Virus record (IMG/VR): IMGVR_UViG_3300005289_000016
Coordinates: 124,001 to 188,000 of that record
Length of the DNA: 64,000 nucleotides
DNA from: a virus
Direction: 5' to 3' (one strand)
Below, in pieces: positions 16,347 to 24,158 of this stretch. The notes under the pieces are model-generated. The model worked only from the letters and a program-made list of their open reading frames with translations, was not told where the DNA came from and made no database searches. The position numbers were made by a program, and so were the translations under genes. Each line of letters begins with the position of its first letter. Position 1 is the stretch's first letter.

Positions 16347-16611
16347 TTTCCTTCGGCTAGTCGGCATCGGTACAGGGGCGGTTATCGCTGCTCCTGTTCT
16401 GGCACGCATTCCTGAAACCACTCTGACGTTGCCTCCCGTGGAACCACTGGCAGCAATTGCAGAGATCTCTGATGACAGGGTGGTGAATTGGGAAGAGATC
16501 ATCAACCCGCCGGAGCAGTTCCTGCCGAATGAATACAGTAACCCGTACCTCATCACCAAGGCAGACCTCGGACTCTGTTCCAAAGGGCAGCTTCTCCGAG
16601 TAGTCCGCTGA
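16327..16611 (+). CDS. Small exported protein with a twin-arginine (Tat) signal, 94 aa
   Basis: The N-terminus reads MKPSRRSFLRLVGIG, which fits the Tat motif (S/T)RRxFLK. A weakly hydrophobic core and an APVLA cleavage region at about residue 25 follow. The mature part is about 68 residues with Pro and hydrophobic residues. Tat export normally carries folded or cofactor-bearing proteins. A protein this small may ride with a partner or simply be anchored. It overlaps the preceding gene by 20 bases and GGCGGAG provides the ribosome-binding site. ATGs at 16309 and 16318 are alternatives. Confidence 0.7.
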   Translation: MKPSRRSFLRLVGIGTGAVIAAPVLARIPETTLTLPPVEPLAAIAEISDDRVVNWEEIINPPEQFLPNEYSNPYLITKADLGLCSKGQLLRVVR

Positions 16612-16619
16612 CACCAATT

Positions 16620-16645
16620 GCTCCGGGGTAATCCCCGGGGCTTAT
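16620..16645 (+). terminator. GC-rich hairpin terminator
   Basis: A 9-bp stem with one T-G wobble (16620-16628 with 16633-16641), loop TAAT, then TTATATCCC, a variant of the TTATGCCG sequence seen after other hairpins. Confidence 0.7.
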
Positions 16646-16663
16646 ATCCCGATAGGAGGCTGT

Positions 16664-17128
16664 ATGGCTTTCAATATCACGATCGTGACATTCGACAAAG
16701 AACCCGACACGTCAGAAGAGAAGCTCCTCGATTACCGAGGCTTTGACCCTGTACTGGTTGGCCAGACAACCCAAGGCGGCATGTACTTCTACGTCGTCAA
16801 GACCGAAGTGCCGGGTGCCAACATCCATCACGTTCAGATTCGGGATGAGTTGATTGACTCACCTAACATGGTGTTGGTGTTCGAGAACCTCTTCCCGCAA
16901 GGAGGCAATGAGAACGACCCGCTCCCTGAGCTGTTCAATGAACGACTGAGCGGGATCATCAAGGAAACTGTCCATCGGTTAGGCATTACTGACGTTAAGC
17001 AATTGGAAGGTCCGTGGTTCGCATGTGGAGTCATGGCCTACACTGTCCTCAATGTCGGCAAGGCTTTGTCAGACGACTTGGCCAAAGCTGAACGTAGTGC
17101 AATCTTTAAGGGGAACAAACATGATTAA
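16664..17128 (+). CDS. Hypothetical protein, 154 aa
   Basis: Not recognised. Alpha/beta, acidic, with no export signal. TAGGAGG is a strong ribosome-binding site. First gene after a terminator, so a promoter should lie within 16642-16663. No clear motif was seen there. Confidence 0.8.
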   Translation: MAFNITIVTFDKEPDTSEEKLLDYRGFDPVLVGQTTQGGMYFYVVKTEVPGANIHHVQIRDELIDSPNMVLVFENLFPQGGNENDPLPELFNERLSGIIKETVHRLGITDVKQLEGPWFACGVMAYTVLNVGKALSDDLAKAERSAIFKGNKHD

Positions 17129-17399
17129 TGCGCCCGAGGAGTCAGGTCCACTGACTCCTGAGCAGCACGATGAGATGCTGCGCCACCCACTGAAAGGTCA
17201 ATCTTTTTTTGACCTTGAGGAAGACCTGAAGTACTACGACAACATTCTGCGCAGTACTACCGAAGGCGATCCTGTATATAGCCGCTTCACTCAACAGAAG
17301 GAGATCACTGAGCGTTACCTGCATCTGCTACGTCGTTTTACCACTGATGGCGTGAGCGACATCATCACGCTGGATCAAGTGCACGACACCCGCCGATAA
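17121..17399 (+). CDS. Hypothetical helical protein, 92 aa
   Basis: Not recognised. Mostly helical, acidic first half and basic second half. The ATG at 17121 follows AAGGGGAAC and overlaps the preceding gene by eight bases. Confidence 0.77.
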   Translation: MINAPEESGPLTPEQHDEMLRHPLKGQSFFDLEEDLKYYDNILRSTTEGDPVYSRFTQQKEITERYLHLLRRFTTDGVSDIITLDQVHDTRR

Positions 17400-17404
17400 T
17401 CAAC

Positions 17405-17425
17405 TTTATTTCAGCGATACATTAT
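17405..17425 (+). promoter_or_regulatory. Putative phage promoter, TACATTAT class
   Basis: TTTATTTCAGCGATACATTAT: an AT-rich stretch followed six bases later by TACATTAT (17418-17425). It sits in the only gap between 17399 and 17457. At least six other intergenic gaps carry the same pattern. Confidence 0.55.
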
Positions 17426-17456
17426 TGCGTTGAATCCCTAACCATTAGGAACACCC

Positions 17457-18227
17457 ATGAATTGGTTTACCGACCAGATGCAGAAGTTCGGCATCCTTAA
17501 AGCTCCATTGCCTGCTGTAGAGATGGCGCCAGTGGTTGAACAGCCTGCCCCACCGCCACCGTTTGATCTGGACGCCATCATGAAGCGCGTTCGTGAATGC
17601 AAACGTGACCAGTACGTCGTGCTGTGTGGCAAGCTGTTCATGTACGTTGATGATCGCACCACGCATTACTCGCCATTTGACGGGCGTGGCAAGCCTATTC
17701 CATTGCTGACCTACATGCCGGAGAACTTCCACGTTCACATGGACTACATGCCGGTAGAGCCTGAGTTCTATCCGAAGTCTCCAGAAGACATCCAGCGCCC
17801 TGATGACTGGATCGAGTGGATCGATCAGTGCGAGACCCATTACGGTCGGATGCGTGACTTGGTGGAACAGATGGACTGGGCGTTCCGCCTCATCAGTAAA
17901 GACGACCCACTGCTTTTCGTCAAGTCTCGTGGATGGCATGTCCCAGTTATCAAGCTGTACACCGACTTGAGCTGGATCGATGCCGGCTGGGAAGGACCTG
18001 CTATTGCCGTGGGTTGTCAGGGGGATCGTCGTTACCCAGTCGCCATGGGGTTGATTCCAGATGACACCAAACTGCACAGTCTGAAGGAAGTGGTGGATGA
18101 GTTCACCAAGTTCCGCGATGGGCCGTTGCAAGAAATGTTCACCAATCACGAATCGGTCATCAAGTTCAACGACACCTACGATTCGTTCATCAAGTATCTG
18201 GACGAGAAGTCCATCAACTACCGCTGA
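17457..18227 (+). CDS. Hypothetical protein, 256 aa
   Basis: Not recognised. A Pro-rich linker (about 22-40) separates a short N-terminal helix from a globular Trp/Tyr/Asp-rich domain. First gene of a unit reading from the TACATTAT-type promoter. It is followed eight bases later by the next gene. Confidence 0.82.
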   Translation: MNWFTDQMQKFGILKAPLPAVEMAPVVEQPAPPPPFDLDAIMKRVRECKRDQYVVLCGKLFMYVDDRTTHYSPFDGRGKPIPLLTYMPENFHVHMDYMPVEPEFYPKSPEDIQRPDDWIEWIDQCETHYGRMRDLVEQMDWAFRLISKDDPLLFVKSRGWHVPVIKLYTDLSWIDAGWEGPAIAVGCQGDRRYPVAMGLIPDDTKLHSLKEVVDEFTKFRDGPLQEMFTNHESVIKFNDTYDSFIKYLDEKSINYR

Positions 18228-18235
18228 GGTCCATC

Positions 18236-19183
18236 ATGGAAAAGAACGCCTACATCTCGATCTGGGGTTACCTCGTCTTCGTCGTCGATTCCTCGTTGGA
18301 TATCTACGAAAAGTGGGAGACCTTCCAGCGTCACGGCATTGCTCGCAAGGAAACCTTGGATGAGCGCAAGGAGATCTTCATTGAAGTGCTCATGCGTGAA
18401 GGTCTGGTCAACGAAGTCAGCGATGCCGAAGTCATCCCGGACAACATCGACAGATACTTCGACTGGTTCTTCATGAAAGCCGATCCGAAGGCTGAATTGG
18501 TCCCAAGTCCGGACTGTCTGTTGCGATTGCAGCAGGCGATTGGCGATGAGCAGTTCGATGCAATGTCCGTGTACGAACGTGAGCTGTTCGCCACGGGTTA
18601 CCGCTGTCCACTCATCACGGATGCTAACTTTGATCGGCAGACGTATTTCCGTTGGGTCGGCGACCACAAGGCCGGTAGCTTCGAAACGAAGAAGATGGCG
18701 TTGTTCAATAGCTGGTTCAAGCGCAATCAGGACATGGCCACTGAAGCGCAAGGCTTCGCTGTCCAGAACGTCTACTCCAATGACCCGAAAGACAAGTGGG
18801 CCTCGTACTCCTACACGTACGGCGCACAAGGCAAACTCGGGTACGAGGTGTTGATTGTCAACGCTGGTCAGACCTCTGGCGGCATGTTGGCGAAGATCAC
18901 CAAATGGGCCATCGAAACGGGTGGGTTCATCGAGAACGTGCCGTTCACGGTACCGGGTTACACCGTTGGGGCTGCTGGTGAGCTGCTGAAGGCTGTCGCT
19001 ACTGAACAGGTCATGGGTGATGTTGCCCGGACGCGCATGTTGGGGGCTATGAACATCGGCATGACGCGCTACATGCAGGTCTTCATTGGCGACAAGAATA
19101 ACATCTTACCCGGTGAAGAAGGTTACGACACCACCTTCGTGCAAGAACTCACCCCGGAGACGGAAGATGAGCAACGTAACTGA
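18236..19183 (+). CDS. Hypothetical protein, 315 aa, DUF4262-like C-terminal region
   Basis: The N-terminal half is unrecognised and helical. Around residues 180-250, strand SYSYTYG, then GYEVLIVNAGQTSGGMLAKI and ETGGFI, resembles the pattern of DUF4262 proteins (YT-GL...PEL-V-G...). This is a weak match and no function is known for that family. Cytosolic. The next gene begins 17 bases before its stop. Confidence 0.8.
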   Translation: MEKNAYISIWGYLVFVVDSSLDIYEKWETFQRHGIARKETLDERKEIFIEVLMREGLVNEVSDAEVIPDNIDRYFDWFFMKADPKAELVPSPDCLLRLQQAIGDEQFDAMSVYERELFATGYRCPLITDANFDRQTYFRWVGDHKAGSFETKKMALFNSWFKRNQDMATEAQGFAVQNVYSNDPKDKWASYSYTYGAQGKLGYEVLIVNAGQTSGGMLAKITKWAIETGGFIENVPFTVPGYTVGAAGELLKAVATEQVMGDVARTRMLGAMNIGMTRYMQVFIGDKNNILPGEEGYDTTFVQELTPETEDEQRN

Positions 19184-19838
19184 CTTCGTTGCGTTCAACG
19201 AGCGCAAGGCTGAAGAAGCGGCTGCTGCACGGCGGACTTACCTCATGGGGTTCGCCAAGAAGATCGCAGACATGACCTTTGTCCCGGGCTTCTTGTATCC
19301 CTTGGCTGGCCAGAGCATCTGTGCTGGCTGGAAGGGGTATCTTGACATGCCTCAATGCACTGACTGGTGGTTGTCTGCGGTGGTACCCGTACTCCTCGAT
19401 AATGGAAACATGTCGTGGGAGTTCGAGTTCTACAACTGTCGCATCCAACAGAAGGGCACTGACTTCCCTAAGGTTGGCAAGATCGAAGTAGTAAGCAGCC
19501 GACAACCTGTCCCCAACACCACGGTGGATTGTCTGACCGTGTTGGAGGAGTTCACGAACGGACTTGGCGACGGAGCAAGCAACCCTGCGTTGCCGTTCCA
19601 CTGCATCATGTTCTTTGCACAGAAGGACATGGGCTTCAAGTACGTCAACCACGTTGTCGACGGTACCGTCATCACAATCACCCTTCAATCGCTCACAGAG
19701 CGCATGACAGTGACGTTCTACGCAGACCAATGCATCGCCCTGCTGGAACACCTGAAACAGACTGTCGAGCGTTACAACCGCCGTGATGGTAAGTCCATTG
19801 ATGTCGAATGGGCTGACCAAAACAAACCCGCCGAATAA
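19167..19838 (+). CDS. Hypothetical protein, 223 aa
   Basis: Not recognised. A helical first 25 residues precede a strand-rich domain with several Cys and Trp. The ATG at 19167 follows GGAGACGG, inside the end of the preceding gene. Confidence 0.8.
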   Translation: MSNVTDFVAFNERKAEEAAAARRTYLMGFAKKIADMTFVPGFLYPLAGQSICAGWKGYLDMPQCTDWWLSAVVPVLLDNGNMSWEFEFYNCRIQQKGTDFPKVGKIEVVSSRQPVPNTTVDCLTVLEEFTNGLGDGASNPALPFHCIMFFAQKDMGFKYVNHVVDGTVITITLQSLTERMTVTFYADQCIALLEHLKQTVERYNRRDGKSIDVEWADQNKPAE

Positions 19839-19856
19839 ACACCAGGAAACTCACCC

Positions 19857-20504
19857 ATGTCGTACGGTATCTACCTACTCAAAGCTCACCATCCAAGTGC
19901 CCTCGGTCTGGATGAATTCCCCATGCAGTCGCATACGTCCCTTGCATCGGCAGTACATGACACTCGCTTCCTGACGTTCGGCAAGACGACGCTGGAAGTC
20001 AAGGTCGACCTCTTCAAGTTCCTCGCTGAGCAACTTCAAGATAAAATGGACCGTCGTGTTCCGGATGACTTGGAATTGATGTACACCACGGAAATGAAAC
20101 CGATCGAAGGCCACGATCCTGACATGGAAGTGGTCCGTTCGTTCCGTGAACTGGACCTTGATCACAAGCACCGTGAACTGGACTCCATGTTCTCCGGGTG
20201 TTCGCTGGAATGCGTGGCTATGTTGCCTCCGTCGATGTGCGACCTCATTGATGAGGCGCGTGAGATCGTGCGGGATGGCGAGGTTACTCGTGCACTGGCG
20301 TTGGCAAGTAATCCGCGTGGTCGTGTCACTGAGCTTAATGGGCTGATCCATGACATTGATCGCAAGTCAAAGCGGTGCGTGTCGTATAGCGCCATGAGCG
20401 ATCAAGACTTTTCCGCGCAAGAACTGCAAGCCGCAGTCACTGCGTACACCAACTTCTTGGCAACGATGCGAATCATTGCTCACCCATCTCAGAAGGAGTC
20501 CTGA
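19857..20504 (+). CDS. Hypothetical protein, 215 aa
   Basis: Not recognised. Begins MSYGIYLLKAHH. The next gene begins MSYAIYALNWKQ, so the two may share an N-terminal module. Otherwise acidic and helical. ACCAGGAAAC precedes the ATG. Confidence 0.8.
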   Translation: MSYGIYLLKAHHPSALGLDEFPMQSHTSLASAVHDTRFLTFGKTTLEVKVDLFKFLAEQLQDKMDRRVPDDLELMYTTEMKPIEGHDPDMEVVRSFRELDLDHKHRELDSMFSGCSLECVAMLPPSMCDLIDEAREIVRDGEVTRALALASNPRGRVTELNGLIHDIDRKSKRCVSYSAMSDQDFSAQELQAAVTAYTNFLATMRIIAHPSQKES

Positions 20505-20505
20505 T

Positions 20506-21438
20506 ATGTCGTACGCCATTTACGCCCTGAACTGGAAACAGCAAGAACTCCATCATGAGTTCGTCAGCCGTAAGAAAGATGCGTTCCATGTCTGGGGCGA
20601 TGTGATTGCGTTCATCACTGAATACAATCGCGGACTGGTAACGGACCGTACTGACGATGTGACCGCATTGCAGAAGCAGCACGACGATCTCAACGCGTTC
20701 ATCCTCGAAGAACTGCCCAACTGGACTCTGGTGACATTGGAGATCATGGACAAGGACACCGAAGAACGGCTCGACGAAATCTTCGACTTCCTCAATCGCT
20801 ACCGTGAATATTGCGACGAGTTCTCCTTCGTCGACAATCGTGATGCACTGGTCCTGATGAGTCGTCTGGACTTCGGCCTGCGGCGGTTGGTGGATCGTCG
20901 CTTCCATGCTAACTGGTTGGAAGGTACGCAGGAAGCCAAGGACAAACAGCAAGCCGAGTTCCTTTGGTACTCCAATCAAGTGAAGGTGTTCAAGGCGCTT
21001 CTGCGTATGGACATCGATATGGAGAAATATAACCAGTTGATCGAGCAAGGGCTCGGACACCACTCTATCATCCGTGATGCTGAGAAAGTTAAGGATGTCG
21101 ATCCTAACGGCGAGTACATCTGGTGGACCAATCAAGGCGACTGTGAAGGCGTCATGGCGTATCACGAGAAGGCTCGTTTCGAAGGCATGATTCCGTGGGG
21201 CGGACCACTTCGTGACCACGTATTCAAAGAGCTGTCTTCTCGCAATGGGCGTCATGCGGCGGGCTGCGTCTGGGGGTTGAAAGATCAGCCGACGTTCGAT
21301 CGGAGTAACGACTTCCATCGTTACATCATCAAGTACTGTGGCGGGGTGCTCATTACCTACGAGGACCTGATGACTGTCCGCCATAACCAAGGGTTCGTCA
21401 CGGACCTTAAACTCAAACCGCTTTGGGAATTAAAATGA
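20506..21438 (+). CDS. Hypothetical protein, 310 aa
   Basis: Not recognised. The N-terminal 120 residues are a long charged helical region (coiled-coil likely). The C-terminal 120 residues are globular with many aromatic residues (IWWTNQGDCEGVMAYH). It shares its first residues' pattern with the gene before. The ATG at 20506 follows AAGGAGT one base after the preceding stop. Confidence 0.82.
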   Translation: MSYAIYALNWKQQELHHEFVSRKKDAFHVWGDVIAFITEYNRGLVTDRTDDVTALQKQHDDLNAFILEELPNWTLVTLEIMDKDTEERLDEIFDFLNRYREYCDEFSFVDNRDALVLMSRLDFGLRRLVDRRFHANWLEGTQEAKDKQQAEFLWYSNQVKVFKALLRMDIDMEKYNQLIEQGLGHHSIIRDAEKVKDVDPNGEYIWWTNQGDCEGVMAYHEKARFEGMIPWGGPLRDHVFKELSSRNGRHAAGCVWGLKDQPTFDRSNDFHRYIIKYCGGVLITYEDLMTVRHNQGFVTDLKLKPLWELK

Positions 21439-21782
21439 GCAGTATTCCGGGGTACACGCTCGAGGACTACGTCGCATGGCAATGGAACCTCGTTGTCGAC
21501 GAAGCGCCTGAAAACAACATCAGCCTCGGATTTGCGGAGGCGTTGGGTAATGTTACCCCGCGCCCTCGTTTGACCAAGGAGCAGTTCGCTCCGATCGTGG
21601 CTATCTATGAACCGTTCCGTGAAGACATCGAACGTCGGCTGGATGACTTCGATGAAGACCGGCAGTCTTGGCGTGACTACGCGAGTTATGTTGATTGTGA
21701 CATGACAGACGAGATGAACGCCGAAGCAGAACGACTTGTCAAGGAGTTAAAATGCGCATTGTTAACCGTGCCGAGTTCTTAG
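21435..21782 (+). CDS. Hypothetical acidic protein, 115 aa
   Basis: Not recognised. Strongly acidic (DDFDEDRQSWRDY) and helical. ATGA overlap with the preceding gene. The next gene starts 31 bases before its end behind AAGGAG. Confidence 0.77.
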   Translation: MSSIPGYTLEDYVAWQWNLVVDEAPENNISLGFAEALGNVTPRPRLTKEQFAPIVAIYEPFREDIERRLDDFDEDRQSWRDYASYVDCDMTDEMNAEAERLVKELKCALLTVPSS

Positions 21783-22120
21783 CCCTTCCAGGCCAAGTGC
21801 TCTACTCGAAAGTCCACAAGGGTTCACCCGAGGAAGGCATCTGCATCAAGTACCCTCATAACGAGGGTGAGGCCCGCAACGACTGGAACTACGACGCTAT
21901 CAGTGGTTGTGGTGCCATGGAATGTGGTGGCTCGGACGAGCTGTGGGACAACATCCACAAGATGGAACGCGATCCGACCATGTCGGTACCCACTGACTTC
22001 CATTATACCGGTCGAGATGGCTGCTACGATGGAGACGAAGTCCAATTCCTCATCTTCGAGAAGGAGGACATCGTCAAACTGAACAGTCGTTTCGCCGAAC
22101 TGCTGGAGAACATGGCGTGA
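21752..22120 (+). CDS. Hypothetical protein, 122 aa
   Basis: Not recognised. Asp/Glu/Gly-rich, soluble, with a CGAMECGG segment that could bind metal but lacks a full motif. Strong AAGGAG before the start. Confidence 0.78.
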   Translation: MRIVNRAEFLALPGQVLYSKVHKGSPEEGICIKYPHNEGEARNDWNYDAISGCGAMECGGSDELWDNIHKMERDPTMSVPTDFHYTGRDGCYDGDEVQFLIFEKEDIVKLNSRFAELLENMA

Positions 22121-22380
22121 ACCAGATCAAACGGCTCCTTGTTAACCCTGTAGAGTTCCATTACCCGAACCATGTACCGGATAACGAGAAACACTACTAC
22201 GCAACGGCCGATGAGCACGGCCATGTTCACATGCCTGCCGGGGTTGAACCCGGCGATCGGGTGACGGTGTCGTACGAAGTACCGAATCCCATTTATCAAC
22301 GCATCCCCACGCTGGAACCCAAGCGCATTCCGCGCAACCAGCGTATCCCTCACCTGCAACGCGGCGGCTATCGTCGCTAA
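22117..22380 (+). CDS. Hypothetical protein, 87 aa (GTG start)
   Basis: Not recognised. Pro-rich C-terminal half with Arg (PKRIPRNQRIPH). The GTG start overlaps the preceding stop (GTGA) and CTGGAG lies upstream. Confidence 0.75.
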   Translation: MNQIKRLLVNPVEFHYPNHVPDNEKHYYATADEHGHVHMPAGVEPGDRVTVSYEVPNPIYQRIPTLEPKRIPRNQRIPHLQRGGYRR

Positions 22381-22389
22381 GGAAATGAA

Positions 22390-22623
22390 ATGACCGAACG
22401 TCAATCCGCTGTAGACTTCATCCTGGATCAGGGTGAACAGTTTGACCCTACCACTGTTCCTGGCTTCGAGGAACGCGATCAGAAAGGCGAGTTCAAGGGC
22501 CTCGACAATGCAGCTATCCGCACCAAGCTTCTCTCCGAGGCTGAAATGCAAGACTACAACGACGAAGAAGCTGCTACCATGGCTGAAGAAGATCGTCGTG
22601 CTGAGGACCGTGAAGATGACTGA
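22390..22623 (+). CDS. Hypothetical very acidic protein, 77 aa
   Basis: Not recognised. The last 25 residues are almost all Asp, Glu, Ala and Arg. Such acidic small phage proteins can be DNA mimics or host-enzyme binders, but nothing specific is seen. Confidence 0.75.
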   Translation: MTERQSAVDFILDQGEQFDPTTVPGFEERDQKGEFKGLDNAAIRTKLLSEAEMQDYNDEEAATMAEEDRRAEDREDD

Positions 22624-22945
22624 CGTCCCAGGCGCTCCAGTCGTCGATGAATCCGAACTGGACGATGCGGTCATTGACCTGCGTCAAGCCAGCTTCGGTA
22701 AAGGCACGCGCATCAAGGTACAGCTCAAGAAAGCCAAAGAACTCAGTCTGACCAAAGTCGACAAGTTCAAGGCTGGCAAAGCGTACCGCGTCAAAGAACA
22801 GCCAGAAACGGCGTTCTACATCAATGCAATCGGTTACCATCCTGTGTCGGCTCTGCCTGCTGGGTTTGGTTTCCTGTGCACCGAGACTGAGTTCAAGCCG
22901 ATGTACTTCTGCTTGCACGAACTCGGTGGAGAAGTGTTCTTCTAA
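22616..22945 (+). CDS. Hypothetical protein, 109 aa
   Basis: Not recognised. Basic middle (KGTRIKVQLKKAKEL), hydrophobic strands after it. The ATG at 22616 overlaps the preceding gene by eight bases. Confidence 0.77.
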   Translation: MTDVPGAPVVDESELDDAVIDLRQASFGKGTRIKVQLKKAKELSLTKVDKFKAGKAYRVKEQPETAFYINAIGYHPVSALPAGFGFLCTETEFKPMYFCLHELGGEVFF

Positions 22946-22954
22946 GGGGGCAAC

Positions 22955-23191
22955 ATGGGCGATCTTAAACTGATCGTACCGGTAGCCAATGCTCGACCTG
23001 ACTTCACTGTGCGTAGCGATACGCACATTCTGTCGATCCAGGCCAGTTTCTGGTTCAAGGTACGGGCCGGCGTCTCTAAGGACTGGGCAATTGCTCAGCT
23101 CAAGGAGTACGCTCGTAAAGAACACGGTGTCGATCCCAAGTCGATCTACTCGATCATGGCTAACGGTCGCTATCCGATATACACCAAGTAA
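22955..23191 (+). CDS. Hypothetical protein, 78 aa
   Basis: Not recognised. Mixed strand and helix. AAGGGGG precedes the ATG. Last gene before a hairpin terminator. Confidence 0.77.
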   Translation: MGDLKLIVPVANARPDFTVRSDTHILSIQASFWFKVRAGVSKDWAIAQLKEYARKEHGVDPKSIYSIMANGRYPIYTK

Positions 23192-23197
23192 CAGGAG

Positions 23198-23217
23198 GGA
23201 GGACCTACGTCCTCCTT
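23198..23217 (+). terminator. Hairpin terminator
   Basis: A 7-bp stem GGAGGAC/GTCCTCC with a CTAC loop, then TTACC, seven bases after the stop codon. Confidence 0.65.
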
Positions 23218-23239
23218 ACCTCACCACGTGAGAATCATC

Positions 23240-24043
23240 ATGAATGTAAAAGCCACCCCGGGCATCTTGCAATTCAACGCAGTGAACAACCGTGTGGAAG
23301 TCATCCGTACGGTAGTCCCTGTTGAGAGAGGCAAGGAAACGATGTACCAACTGGAAGAGTTCTTAACAGGGAATGCCTTGGCGTTGGTTCCTGCTGAAAA
23401 ACTCGACTCTATCCGTCAACACGAACACCTGCACCTGTGGAGCAAGGAACTGTTCATGATGGAGGTCTACACCAACATGGTCCGTGACGTCCACCGTGTG
23501 GTCGAACACCATGGCGCTAACGATGAGATCTTCGGGCCTCGTAACCAACACCAGCTGGTGATCTTTCACGGCAACGGCGGCATGAAGGTCGGTCTTCGGA
23601 TTGACAATGAAGCCATGCTGCTAGCGATCGATTGTCAGACGGCGGGTGTAACTCCAGATGGTCACATCCTGCGTCAAGGTACCGTGACTCGCTTCAAGAG
23701 CATTCTGGAGATGGTTGTGGGTAAAGCTCGTCATTTCATTGACAGCCTGCCCAAGAATGTTCATGACGCTATGAACCGTCAGTGGTCCGAATCCATCAAC
23801 GACGAAGTCGATGCAGTGGATCGGTTCTATTCTCGGTCGTTCAACGAAGGATGGCAGGACTTCCTGAACATCAATGCGGTGTGCGATAGGCTCAACGTCT
23901 CTCCGACAACCCTCAATCGTTATCGCGATGGTCGGGTTCCAGGTGACGCTCCAGTGTTCCCAGCTCCTGATCGTTTCAAAGGTCGTTCCCCGTATTGGCA
24001 CAAGACTTCACTCGTCCGTTGGGAAGAGAGTCGTCATCATTAA
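23240..24043 (+). CDS. Putative DNA-binding protein with C-terminal helix-turn-helix, 267 aa
   Basis: The last 60 residues contain INAVCDRLNVSPTTLNRYRD, which fits a helix-turn-helix. A segment follows with FPAPDRFKGRSPYWHK and LVRWEESR, as in excisionase/AlpA-like winged helices where a small-residue turn precedes the recognition helix. The first 200 residues are unrecognised. It could be a regulator. It is a single gene between two terminators. ATG 23240 is chosen over GTG 23228, because the same GAATCATC leader occurs before the first gene of the window. Confidence 0.78.
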   Translation: MNVKATPGILQFNAVNNRVEVIRTVVPVERGKETMYQLEEFLTGNALALVPAEKLDSIRQHEHLHLWSKELFMMEVYTNMVRDVHRVVEHHGANDEIFGPRNQHQLVIFHGNGGMKVGLRIDNEAMLLAIDCQTAGVTPDGHILRQGTVTRFKSILEMVVGKARHFIDSLPKNVHDAMNRQWSESINDEVDAVDRFYSRSFNEGWQDFLNINAVCDRLNVSPTTLNRYRDGRVPGDAPVFPAPDRFKGRSPYWHKTSLVRWEESRHH

Positions 24044-24045
24044 TA

Positions 24046-24075
24046 AGAGGCGGGCCTAGGCCCGCCTCTATGCCG
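24046..24075 (+). terminator. Long hairpin terminator followed by TATGCCG
   Basis: An 11-bp stem (AGAGGCGGGCC with GGCCCGCCTCT) followed by TATGCCG at 24069-24075. It closes the accessory array and precedes the virion genes. Confidence 0.83.
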
Positions 24076-24158
24076 TCTCACCGTTTATTTTTTCCAAGGT
24101 ATCCCTATGTACAGATTCTTTTTAACGGCCAGCACTGGCTCAACCAAGGTAGTAAATC
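24076..24158 (+). promoter_or_regulatory. Leader region of the fibre gene, possible promoter
   Basis: A gap of about 83 bases with TTTATTTTTTCC and, 13 bases on, TATGTAC. Similar TTTATTTT...TATGA sequences follow the hairpins at 47573 and 49998. A short ORF could start at 24105 but runs into the fibre gene in another frame, so it was not called. Confidence 0.3.
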
